A DNA stretch of 13,844 bases from ChocPot-Mid sp043804925 (lineage in GTDB: Bacteria; Bacteroidota; Ignavibacteria; Kapaibacteriales; UBA2268): the NCBI GenBank assembly GCA_043804925.1, contig JAZDIP010000072.1, positions 1 to 13,844 of the forward strand, read 5' to 3'. The position numbers and the translations under genes are program-made. Below are positions 1 to 7,439 of this stretch, one piece after another (within the stretch, counting starts at the first letter, position 1; every line of letters begins with the position of its first letter). The notes beneath the pieces were generated by a model. That model was given only the letters and a program-made list of their open reading frames with translations. It had not been told where the DNA came from and did no database searches.

Positions 1-1
1 C

Positions 2-2302
2 AACCTACGAAGCGATTTAACTGGAACATTGGTCGAATCGGACAAACCTATAGCTATATTTGCCGGTCATCAAAGAACAAAAGTCCCCGTTTCCATAAAT
101 CTGATGGAATCGAGAGATTTTCTTTGCGAGCAAATGCTGCCAGTCAATACCTGGGGAAAGAATGCTTTTGTAATTCCTTATACCACGCCCCTCGGTGCAA
201 CTGCAACAGGATATGACTTATATAGGATTTTAGTAGGTAACGATGGCACTGATGTTTTCATAAATGGAAACAACGAAGGCAGATTCAATAAAGGAGAATT
301 TATTGAAAAACCTATCAACAGTTCTGCAACCATCGAGGCAACAGGTCCAATATTGGTCGCTCAATTCAAGAAGACTTCAAAAAATAGTTCGGAAGGCGGT
401 TCCCCACTGAGTGACCCGTTTATGATGATTGTCCCTCCAAAGGAACAATTCATGCCAAACTATAGCGTTATAAATACCCAGGCATACGAAGAAAGGATTG
501 AAAACGAATGGCCAGTTACAACAAGAGCTTATAAGGTTTATGACCAACACTATATTTCAATTGTGGCTCCATTAGCTGCGATTGATAAAACTTATATTGA
601 CGGAAATCTCATTAATTCTAACAATTTCAAACCAATTCAAGCAAGCAATGATTATTATTATGCAAACATTCAGGTTAATGAAGGAGCTCATCGTGTCAAT
701 TCTTCCGATAGGATAGGTGTATATGTTTATGGATATGGAGAGGCAAATTCTTATGGATATGTGGGTGGTATAAGCATGAGGCAATTTGACTTTAAAAAAC
801 CATATATTCAGTCTATTGACAGTTGTTATAATATTACGGGAATGATTTATGATAACCGCCCCGGTGATTCAAAAATTGCAACAGTAGATTGTCCCGAACC
901 AACTAAAATAAATACAAAGGTTAATATTGGCTCTTTTGTTCCATACGCCGATTCCGTGGCTTTTAAAGCATCACTTATTGATAATTATTTGGATGGCAGA
1001 TTCGAGGTTATTGCTAAGGATTCAATTGGACTTGACACTATGGCAATCATTAAAATACCAGGTTTTACGGTTTCCATCGATTCAATGAATAACAGCCGAC
1101 AGTTGTACATTTACAATGACAGATACAGGACAAATACTGCATATTACAAAGTTTTCAATTTAAGAAATTACGGAGAATTCCATCACACAATAAGTAAGGC
1201 ATATTTTAAGAAAAACAGTGCTATCTCGATAATTCCACCAGCCCCGTTTGACATAAATCCCGGTGAATTATTTGCCATCGAACTTAGCTTCAATTTTCCA
1301 AATGATATAACTATTACCGATACTTTGTATATTTCCGACGGTTGCAGCGACAGGGCAATATTATTAATAAAAATTGAGTTTAAGGGTGATAATACGAAAC
1401 CGAAAATATCCATTAATGAAGATGACTGCCTTCAAAAATTCGATATTAGCGCAACTGATAGCTTGTGGTTCGATTCGGGCATCGAGAAATTCCCCATATT
1501 TACAAGTAATTGTGAATTCAGAATAGTTAAACAAACCTTAAAAAGCGTTGTTTTTCATATCGAAATCCTGGACCCTTATAAAGATGCAATATATTCCTTT
1601 ATCATTATAGACTATGCAGGAAATGAAACTACTTACTCAGATACTATTCAAGGATTCACGTTAACTTTACCACAATTCGAAAATACGGAAAGCAAAATTG
1701 ATTTCGGACTTGAAAAAATCGGCAGTTTATATTGTGATACTTTACAACTTTTCAATACAGGTACAATGCCATTTGTAATTGATAATATATTATTAAAGAA
1801 AAATTTATATTTTTCAATACCGCAATACCAATTCCCTTTGATTATAAGCCCTGATGAATACTTGTCTGTTAAGGTTTGTTTTAATCCTGTTAATATATAT
1901 AAGCAGTTTGACGACACATTGCTGCTGATACATAATTGTTTATCCAAAGAAGTAGCTCTTACAGGAAAAGGCGATAGTGTGATATACTACGGTGATTCTG
2001 ACTGTGATGTAGTTATAAAAGCTACTGCCCACACAATAGATAGAAAATACGAGTTGGAGCAAAGTACTCCAAATCCTGTTTTAGCAATTGCTAAGTTCGC
2101 TTTCACTTTACCCGAAAAGGGAAATATCAAATTGAGTTTATTCGATATTCTCGGAAACGAAAGAGCCGGTACAATACAAAACGAGTTACCAGAAGGAAGG
2201 CATGAGATATTTCTTGATTTGGAAACTTTACCTCAAGGTATTTACCTTTATACACTTACTACAAATGCCGGTATTTTGAAAGGAACATTGGTTAAACAAT
2301 AA
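2..2302 (+). CDS. Large secreted IgGFc-binding-type adhesin with T9SS sorting tail (5' end cut off)
   Basis: The reading frame is open from the left edge (first full codon at nt 2), so the gene starts outside the window and the TTG at 29 is not the real start. 766 residues are visible. Residues 1 to about 265 resemble the IgGFc-binding protein N-terminal domain: the opening SDLTGTLVESDKP, then GHQRTKVP, then a 'EQMLPVNTWGK' stretch are typical of that family. Ig-like segments follow, then a choice-of-anchor-D-like (ASPM/SPD-2/Hydin) module near residues 570-670 (IDFGLEKIG...LFNTGTMPF...FNP). The last ~85 residues form a T9SS type A sorting domain: STPNP, FTLPEKGNIKLSLFDILGNE and GIYLYTL. It is expected to cross the outer membrane through T9SS and stay on, or leave, the cell surface. 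Binding to a partner is inferred from the family; the ligand is unknown. Confidence 0.85.
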   Translation, partial: NLRSDLTGTLVESDKPIAIFAGHQRTKVPVSINLMESRDFLCEQMLPVNTWGKNAFVIPYTTPLGATATGYDLYRILVGNDGTDVFINGNNEGRFNKGEFIEKPINSSATIEATGPILVAQFKKTSKNSSEGGSPLSDPFMMIVPPKEQFMPNYSVINTQAYEERIENEWPVTTRAYKVYDQHYISIVAPLAAIDKTYIDGNLINSNNFKPIQASNDYYYANIQVNEGAHRVNSSDRIGVYVYGYGEANSYGYVGGISMRQFDFKKPYIQSIDSCYNITGMIYDNRPGDSKIATVDCPEPTKINTKVNIGSFVPYADSVAFKASLIDNYLDGRFEVIAKDSIGLDTMAIIKIPGFTVSIDSMNNSRQLYIYNDRYRTNTAYYKVFNLRNYGEFHHTISKAYFKKNSAISIIPPAPFDINPGELFAIELSFNFPNDITITDTLYISDGCSDRAILLIKIEFKGDNTKPKISINEDDCLQKFDISATDSLWFDSGIEKFPIFTSNCEFRIVKQTLKSVVFHIEILDPYKDAIYSFIIIDYAGNETTYSDTIQGFTLTLPQFENTESKIDFGLEKIGSLYCDTLQLFNTGTMPFVIDNILLKKNLYFSIPQYQFPLIISPDEYLSVKVCFNPVNIYKQFDDTLLLIHNCLSKEVALTGKGDSVIYYGDSDCDVVIKATAHTIDRKYELEQSTPNPVLAIAKFAFTLPEKGNIKLSLFDILGNERAGTIQNELPEGRHEIFLDLETLPQGIYLYTLTTNAGILKGTLVKQ

Positions 2303-2564
2303 AAAGTTGACATTTTCATTAAACAGTATTAAGTTCTTTTTAAAAAACACTCCTAAAAGGATTGTAAGTTATTGTTTTATATTTGAGTCTTAATAAATGA
2401 CCATCAATTTAAATCGGAAATTATTAAAACCTATTTGTAGAATTTATATTTAAAGCATTCCTCTAAAAAATGTTCATTTAAAACCAAATTAATTTTTTAA
2501 ACGTTAATATCCATAATATTATTAATTTTGAAGTTTATAATAAATTTATATCTAAAGGTACTTG

Positions 2565-4220
2565 ATGAAAAAAATAAATAAGACAGTTTATATAATTGCG
2601 TCTGTTTCGATAATAATCGGAATAACCATTGGTGCTATTTTCCAACCCTTGATTTCCGGAGACAACATTTTTTCGGAAATTCAAAAATTCGACTTTGTTC
2701 TAAATACGGCATATAAGAATTATGTTGATGAAGTTGACAGCCATAAGCTTGTCGAAGCCGCAATCAAAGGTATGCTTAGTGAATTGGATGTACACTCTGT
2801 TTATATATCTGAAGAAGAAATGAAAGGAGTTTCAGAAGATTTTAATGCTGCTTTTGAAGGTATCGGAGTTGAATTTGATGTGATTCATGATACCATAACA
2901 ATAATTTCGCCAATTCCGGGAGGTCCCAGTGCTAAACTTGGAATATTATCAGGTGATAAGATTGTAAAAATTGACAATGAAAATGCAGTGGGGATTAAAA
3001 GAAATGAAGTTCCTAAAAAACTAAGAGGCACGAAAGGAACTAAAGTTGTCGTTGATATAAAACGTGAGGGCACAAAAGCCCTATTAAATTTTGAAATCAT
3101 TAGAGATAAAATTCCAATATTCACAGTTGATGCACATTTTTTAATTGATGGAAGCGACATCGGTCTTGTAAAAATAAATAGATTTGCTGCGACAACTCAT
3201 GAGGAAATGCTAAATGCTTTGTTTGATTTGAAAAAGCATGGTATGAAAAAATTAATATTGGATTTACGTGGAAATCCGGGTGGCTATCTTAACCAGGCAA
3301 TTTATGTAGCAGATGAGTTTTTGAAAGGAAACGACACAATCGTCTATACCAAAGGAAGAATGCCTGAATTTGATGATATATTTAAGTCGTCTTTTGGAGG
3401 AAATTTTGAGGATATTCCACTGATTGTTCTCGTTGATGCCGGTTCGGCTTCAGCAAGTGAAATTGTTGCCGGAGCCATTCAAGACCTTGACAGGGGATTA
3501 ATAATCGGCACTACATCTTATGGCAAAGGACTTGTACAAAAACATTATGACTTACCTGATAGTTCCGCATTCAGGATAACAACTTCAAAATACTATACTC
3601 CCTCGGGTAGGTGTATTCAAAGACCTTATAAAGACAAGGATAAATACAGGCATCTATCAGGAAGAATGGACCTTGAAGACGGTAATTACATACTTAATTC
3701 TTTAGAAAAGATAAAAATACAACTTAAGAAAGATACTACAAAAGAGACCGAAATAAATCTTGATTCATTGCCAATTTATTATACCAAAGGCGGCCGTATC
3801 GTACTTGGAGCAGGAGGCGTTACACCTGATATTATCGTCAAGATGGATACTTTGACAGATTTTGGAATTCAAGTCAGAATGAAAGTTGTATTTAATGAAT
3901 TCATCAATGATTTCGTTGATTTGAATTCTATTAAAAAAACCTATGCTAACAATTTTAATAAGTTTTTAGAAGAATATGAACTTTCTCAAAAAACTCTTGA
4001 TGATTTCAAAAAACTCGCCGAAAAGAAAGGTGTGGTATGGAAACAAGACCAATATGAAATTGATAAGGATTATTTGATTACACAGATTAAAGCATTTATT
4101 GCAAATACCGTTTGGAATTCAAATGAAATGTGGCAGGTGTTCTATTCTTCTGATATTCAATTTCAAAAAGCAAAGAAAATGTTTCCTGAAGTTCAAAAAA
4201 TCACAGGATTAAAAAAGTAG
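2565..4220 (+). CDS. Carboxy-terminal processing protease, S41 family (CtpA-like)
   Basis: A 551-residue serine protease anchored in the inner membrane and facing the periplasm. Start: ATG at 2565 is preferred over the TTG at 2562, because an AAAGG ribosome-binding site ends 6 nt upstream of the ATG. Residues 7-30 form a hydrophobic signal anchor. A PDZ domain spans about 97-180 (GIGVEF...SPIPGGPSAKLGI, GDKIVKID) and binds the C-termini of substrates. The S41 core follows, with LDLRGNPGG and GSASASEI. By alignment to CtpB and D1P the catalytic set is Ser296, Lys321 (YGKGLVQ) and Gln325, all present, so it should be active. The GAGGVTPDI motif and a helical C-terminal extension are as usual in Bacteroidota members of 530-570 residues. 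Role: processing or turnover of envelope proteins; the substrate is unknown. A Bacteroidota-like -7 element (TAATTTTG, 2523-2530) lies upstream, but without a convincing -33 partner. Confidence 0.93.
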   Translation: MKKINKTVYIIASVSIIIGITIGAIFQPLISGDNIFSEIQKFDFVLNTAYKNYVDEVDSHKLVEAAIKGMLSELDVHSVYISEEEMKGVSEDFNAAFEGIGVEFDVIHDTITIISPIPGGPSAKLGILSGDKIVKIDNENAVGIKRNEVPKKLRGTKGTKVVVDIKREGTKALLNFEIIRDKIPIFTVDAHFLIDGSDIGLVKINRFAATTHEEMLNALFDLKKHGMKKLILDLRGNPGGYLNQAIYVADEFLKGNDTIVYTKGRMPEFDDIFKSSFGGNFEDIPLIVLVDAGSASASEIVAGAIQDLDRGLIIGTTSYGKGLVQKHYDLPDSSAFRITTSKYYTPSGRCIQRPYKDKDKYRHLSGRMDLEDGNYILNSLEKIKIQLKKDTTKETEINLDSLPIYYTKGGRIVLGAGGVTPDIIVKMDTLTDFGIQVRMKVVFNEFINDFVDLNSIKKTYANNFNKFLEEYELSQKTLDDFKKLAEKKGVVWKQDQYEIDKDYLITQIKAFIANTVWNSNEMWQVFYSSDIQFQKAKKMFPEVQKITGLKK

Positions 4221-4298
4221 TTTGACTAATTAACAATAAGCCGGAAAATTTGTTTTTATCGGGATGACCGTTGCTAATTTTAAAAAAAGATAGTAAAA

Positions 4299-5087
4299 AT
4301 GAATAAAAAAGTTCTAATAGTATTAGTATTAATAATAATTTTAACAGTCAGTTCGCAATCTTTTTCCGAAATGTTCCAGGCAGGTGAAAGATTACATTAT
4401 AAGGTATCATACTTTGGCATAACATTGGGTCATATTACCATAATTGTGGAAGGTGTTCAGGATTTAAAAGGTAATGAAGCAGTCAAGACAAAAGGTTATA
4501 TGAAATCCAATCCTGACATCCCTTTTGTTGATTTGCAGGCATCTTATGAGAGCTGGGTAGATACTTCAGGTGCTTTTTCACATCAGTTCATCGGCAAAGT
4601 AATGATTGAAGACGGCACATGGGATTATCATCATATTGATTTTGACTACAAAAAGAAAAAAATAAGGACGCAAAAGTGGATTCGCAAAGAAGTATTCTTT
4701 GACAGTACATATACTACATCAAAAAAATATTGTGACGGATTATCACTTTTCTTCCTTGCCAGGCAATTCACAAAAACAGATAAAAGCATCAGGATTCCAA
4801 CAATAGTTGATTACGACACAGTTTTTACAGTAATAAATTTTAAAAATAAAAAAAACGAATCTGAAATTGATGCCGTTAAGTATAAAATTAAAACTGTTTA
4901 TTTCAACGGCAGGGCGCATTGGACAGGTATATACGGCTTATCCGGTGAGTTTGAAGGATGGTTTTCCGATGATGATGCAAGCGTTCCAATCAGGGCAAAA
5001 ATGAAGGTTTATATTGGCAGTGTTAATATCGAACTTATCGAATGGGACAGAAAAGATTGGGTGCCGCCAAAAGCGGATAGCAAATGA
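4299..5087 (+). CDS. DUF3108 family periplasmic protein
   Basis: A 262-residue exported protein. Residues 1-23 are a signal peptide: two lysines, a long Leu/Ile/Val core, then SSQSFS. The mature part begins with the family signature, AGERLHYKVSYFGITLGHITI, followed by paired strands, a central CDGLSLFFLAR segment and a C-terminal GEFEGWFSDDDASVPIRAKMKVYIGSVNIELIEW block. These fit DUF3108 (PF11306), a beta-rich family of unknown function common in Gram-negative envelopes. It starts 78 nt after the protease gene on the same strand with no terminator seen between them, so the two may be co-transcribed. The TGA stop is the first part of a heptamer repeat array, so the last few residues (PPKADSK) may not be ancestral. 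Confidence 0.85.
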   Translation: MNKKVLIVLVLIIILTVSSQSFSEMFQAGERLHYKVSYFGITLGHITIIVEGVQDLKGNEAVKTKGYMKSNPDIPFVDLQASYESWVDTSGAFSHQFIGKVMIEDGTWDYHHIDFDYKKKKIRTQKWIRKEVFFDSTYTTSKKYCDGLSLFFLARQFTKTDKSIRIPTIVDYDTVFTVINFKNKKNESEIDAVKYKIKTVYFNGRAHWTGIYGLSGEFEGWFSDDDASVPIRAKMKVYIGSVNIELIEWDRKDWVPPKADSK

Positions 5088-5127
5088 CAATTGATAATTG
5101 ATAATTGATAATTGACAATTGATAACT
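5086..5127 (+). repeat. Six-unit heptamer tandem repeat (GATAATT type) starting in a stop codon
   Basis: Six consecutive 7-nt units: GACAATT, three GATAATT, GACAATT, GATAACT. The first unit overlaps the TGA stop (5085-5087) of the DUF3108 gene. No inverted ends or insertion-site duplication are evident. Confidence 0.9.
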
Positions 5128-5331
5128 TGGAGAAATGATTTTGGCTTGGATATAAGTCTGTTGATTTTGTCGGTATTGTTAAAATTGCGACAGGATGGAA
5201 TGACAAAGAGAGATTAACTAAGTATAAATTATATTGGGTAGTTGCAAAGTGATGAGTTGATTTTGGCGGGTTTGTCGCACTTTTTTTAATTTTCAATTTT
5301 CTTAATCACTAGTCATCCTTTGTCGGAACTG

Positions 5332-5367
5332 TGATTTTTGTGATTTATATGATTTATATGATTTTTT
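5332..5367 (+). repeat. Four-unit 9-nt tandem repeat (TGATTTATA type)
   Basis: Four 9-nt units in a row: TGATTTTTG, TGATTTATA, TGATTTATA, TGATTTTTT. The two central copies are identical. Confidence 0.85.
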
Positions 5368-5423
5368 CGCGAAATGTAAAAACGTGAGAACGTGAAAAGC
5401 AAAAACATGAAACACAAAAGGCA

Positions 5424-5470
5424 GTTACACAGAGTGCCACTGAGAATTCACAGAGTTACACAGAGAATTT
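5424..5470 (+). repeat. CACAGAG-type repeat cluster
   Basis: The 11-mer GTTACACAGAG occurs at 5424-5434 and again at 5455-5465, with a related ATTCACAGAG at 5446-5455 between them. Each copy is followed by a related short segment, so the block looks like an irregular tandem array rather than chance. Confidence 0.75.
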
Positions 5471-5673
5471 ACCAAACAATTAATTTGCAAAGAACAAGCG
5501 GGACAAAATTATACAGGGAATAGCAAACGTAATGGAAACGATTTTAAAAGGATTTTAAAAAAGTTATCGGTTATGTGTTTTGTGTGAAATTCCGATAAGT
5601 CCAAAAATACATTTATGTCATTTTCTTCTTGCCATTTAAAATAATTTATCGTATTTTTTAAAATATTAAATAG

Positions 5674-5826
5674 TGTTTTAAAATTATAATATTGATATTG
5701 AAAAAAATGGCTGGTATTAATACTTACGAAATTGATATATCAAGTATTGAAAGTGGTGTTTACCTCTTTAATATATCTATTGATGGTTTATCATTTAAAA
5801 CAGGAAAGATTCAACTTATAAGATAG
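5674..5826 (+). pseudogene. Remnant 3' end of a T9SS substrate gene (sorting-domain tail)
   Basis: The frame is open from 5674, after an in-frame TAG at 5671, to the TAG at 5824. From the ATG at 5707 it encodes 39 residues that match the end of a T9SS type A sorting domain: GINTYEIDISSIESGVYLFN, then DGLSFKTGKIQLIR. The 'G-N-EIDIS-L-SGVYLF--GK' pattern is the same as in the intact tails of this window. There is no signal peptide and no cargo domain upstream, so it cannot be a working secreted protein. The likely explanation is that the rest of the gene was deleted or decayed, leaving its tail and terminator. A real 39-residue peptide is possible but less likely. Confidence 0.72.
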
Positions 5827-5835
5827 AATAAAAAC

Positions 5836-5865
5836 CCTTCAGGATTAGTCCTGAAGGATTTACTT
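5836..5865 (+). terminator. Perfect 9-bp hairpin after the T9SS remnant
   Basis: CCTTCAGGA (5836-5844), loop TTAG, TCCTGAAGG (5849-5857), then an interrupted T-rich stretch (ATTTACTT). It sits 9 nt after the stop of the remnant, where a rho-independent terminator is expected. A run of A upstream (5831-5834) could let it work weakly in the other direction. It ends only 24 nt before the next start codon. Confidence 0.7.
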
Positions 5866-5881
5866 ATTATAAAACAAAATA

Positions 5882-7246
5882 ATGAAAAAGACCTTAATTT
5901 TAATATTTTTAATAAATTATATTACCTCAGCTAATAACTGGAGACTAGTAGAAGAATTTGATAATACACCTACCTGGAAATATTCTCATGTACAATCAAT
6001 ACAATGTTTTGACAGCAACAATTGTTATGCTATAGTTCAGCATGCAACAAAAGAGGATTATGGATGCAGAATATATACTTCTTCAAACAATGGTATATCA
6101 TGGGAATCATTACTATCTAATGAAAATGAATATCCTCAAATGTTAAATGTAAAAGCGGGAGTTGCACCAAATTCTAATTACTATTTTATCCTATCTGATG
6201 ATAATACATTTTTAGAAAAAAGTACTGACGGGGGTAAAACATTTAAAATTATAACTCTCGAACAAAATAACAATTATCCAGATAATATAGCTATGTATGA
6301 TACAAATACCGGGCTTGTAATAAATTCTGAAGCTATTTATACAACTAATAACGGCTGGGAAACTTTTGAGAGGCATCCGAAATTGCATACAAATCAAAGC
6401 TATTATTCACCTATATTTTTGGATTCAAATACTGTAGGAATGATATACGGTAGTCCTTGGGCGAACAGTTTTGGCAAAGGTGAATCGTTTGTGAAATATT
6501 ATTTAAGAGAAGATAGATGGGATACAGTGTTTTATTTTCAGAAAGATCCAGGAGCCTGGGTTGATATAATTGAAAGTATTTTTTTCGTTAATGATACAGT
6601 AGCTTATGGTGCAGGTTGGCGAAGTGATAAATCACTATCAAGCGGACAATATTTTGATATTTTTTATAAGACCATAGATGGAGGAAATAATTGGAATTTA
6701 ATTTTTAAAGCATTTAATAAACCCTATAAAGGATTTTTCGATATTTTTTTTGCTGATGAAAATAATGGCGTTGCAGTTGGTTATTGGGGTAAACTCGCAA
6801 TGACTAACGACGGAGGTGAAACATGGGTATATGAGCCGTTGCCAAACGATATGGACAATTGCCGTAAAATGCTCGTTTGCTGGGCAGGTCACACCCCGCT
6901 TATCGGTACCTGGGATGCAGGGATATTTAGGTATGAAGGCGATTTTTTTAAGTTTCCGCCGGATACAACGGGTGTGGAAGAAAAATCACAAAATTCAAAA
7001 ATAAATATCCTACAGACAGAAGAAAAATTACTTATCAGCATAGAAGATGCTTTACACCGCAAATACAAACTGCAAATTTGCGACATTATGGGTAATGTTG
7101 CTCTTGAGCAGGAGTTGAGTTCGGGTGTCGGCACTTTGTATGTTCCTTATGACATTTCGGGATTGGGCAGTGGTGCGTATCTTTATATGATTTCTTGTGA
7201 GGGAGTGGTGGTTAAGACGGGAAAGCTCATTTCAATTACGAATTAA
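5882..7246 (+). CDS. Secreted BNR/Ycf48-like beta-propeller protein with T9SS sorting tail
   Basis: A 454-residue protein. Residues 1-17 are a signal peptide (MKKTLILIFLINYITSA). Asp-box (BNR) repeats of the S-x-D-G-G-x-T-W type occur near residues 66-74 (TSSNNGISW), 114-121 (STDGGKTF), 154-162 (TTNNGWETF), 263-271 (KTIDGGNNW) and 308-315 (TNDGGETW). Such spacing fits a six- or seven-bladed propeller like Ycf48 or sortilin. Asp-boxes are structural turns, so sialidase activity should not be assumed, and no catalytic Arg triad or FRIP motif is evident. Residues ~375-454 form the T9SS type A sorting domain (YKLQICDIMGNV, LGSGAYLYM). The product is probably exported to the surface; its ligand is unknown. 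There is no clear Shine-Dalgarno sequence before the ATG. The last residues and stop lie inside a heptamer repeat. Confidence 0.87.
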   Translation: MKKTLILIFLINYITSANNWRLVEEFDNTPTWKYSHVQSIQCFDSNNCYAIVQHATKEDYGCRIYTSSNNGISWESLLSNENEYPQMLNVKAGVAPNSNYYFILSDDNTFLEKSTDGGKTFKIITLEQNNNYPDNIAMYDTNTGLVINSEAIYTTNNGWETFERHPKLHTNQSYYSPIFLDSNTVGMIYGSPWANSFGKGESFVKYYLREDRWDTVFYFQKDPGAWVDIIESIFFVNDTVAYGAGWRSDKSLSSGQYFDIFYKTIDGGNNWNLIFKAFNKPYKGFFDIFFADENNGVAVGYWGKLAMTNDGGETWVYEPLPNDMDNCRKMLVCWAGHTPLIGTWDAGIFRYEGDFFKFPPDTTGVEEKSQNSKINILQTEEKLLISIEDALHRKYKLQICDIMGNVALEQELSSGVGTLYVPYDISGLGSGAYLYMISCEGVVVKTGKLISITN

Positions 7247-7267
7247 GAATTATGAATTATGAATTGT
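7233..7267 (+). repeat. Five-unit heptamer tandem repeat (GAATTAT type) spanning a stop codon
   Basis: Units CAATTAC, GAATTAA, GAATTAT, GAATTAT and GAATTGT run in register. The second unit carries the TAA stop of the propeller gene, and the first two encode its last residues (ITN). Confidence 0.8.
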
Positions 7268-7278
7268 TATTGACGTAT

Positions 7279-7385
7279 ATCCTTCGACAAGCTCAGGATG
7301 ACAGAGTACAAGCTCAGGATGACAGAAATCGTTAGTCGTCAGTCAACAGTAATTGGACATCCTTCGACAAGCTCAGGATGACAGA
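7279..7385 (+). repeat. Three copies of a 27-nt GACAAGCTCAGG-type repeat
   Basis: Two full 27-nt copies (ATCCTTCGACAAGCTCAGG followed by ATGACAGA) lie at 7279-7305 and 7359-7385. A 3'-partial copy, starting at ACAAGCTC, lies at 7308-7326. Each full copy has ATCCT and AGGAT ends that could pair as a 5-bp stem. They lie between two convergent genes, and the third copy runs straight into the terminator of the minus-strand gene. Confidence 0.92.
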
Positions 7386-7429
7386 AAAAAGCAACTCCTC
7401 ATCCATAAAAAGAAGAGATGAGGAGTTGC
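7384..7429 (-). terminator. Rho-independent terminator of the lysine aminotransferase gene
   Basis: A perfect 13-bp stem, GCAACTCCTCATC (7391-7403) with GATGAGGAGTTGC (7417-7429), encloses a 13-nt loop. Read on the minus strand it is followed by TTTTTTCTGT. It lies about 10 nt after the minus-strand stop codon at 7440. The T-tract is shared with the edge of the adjacent repeat copy. On the plus strand it is followed by AAATATTTT, so it may also stop some transcripts of the propeller gene. Confidence 0.88.
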
Positions 7430-7439
7430 AAATATTTTA

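Larger units (their letters stand above)
5088..5706. other. Gene-free region rich in short repeat families
   Basis: About 620 nt without a credible gene. It holds the GATAATT array, four 9-nt TGATTTATA-type units, a duplicated AACGTGAR octamer (5381-5396) and a CACAGAG repeat cluster (5424-5470). The stop-rich frames and patchwork of unrelated repeats suggest decayed or repeatedly invaded DNA. I see no tRNA or structured RNA in it. Confidence 0.7.

Noticed and set aside
29..31. TTG at 29 as start of the first gene
   Set aside because: The nine codons before it (NLRSDLTGT) continue the IgGFc-binding domain signature, so the gene is cut by the window edge rather than starting here.
5009..5296. 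Minus-strand 95-codon frame over the end of the DUF3108 gene and the repeat region
   Set aside because: Its product is made largely of translated heptamer repeat (the SIVNYQLSIINCHLL segment) and of the antisense of a real gene.
5882..7246. Sialidase activity for the BNR-repeat protein
   Set aside because: Asp-box turns are present but the sialidase FRIP motif and arginine triad are not evident; a non-enzymatic propeller is the safer call.
7279..7385. CRISPR-like array
   Set aside because: Only three copies, one partial, with spacers of very unequal length (2 and 32 nt) and no cas genes nearby.
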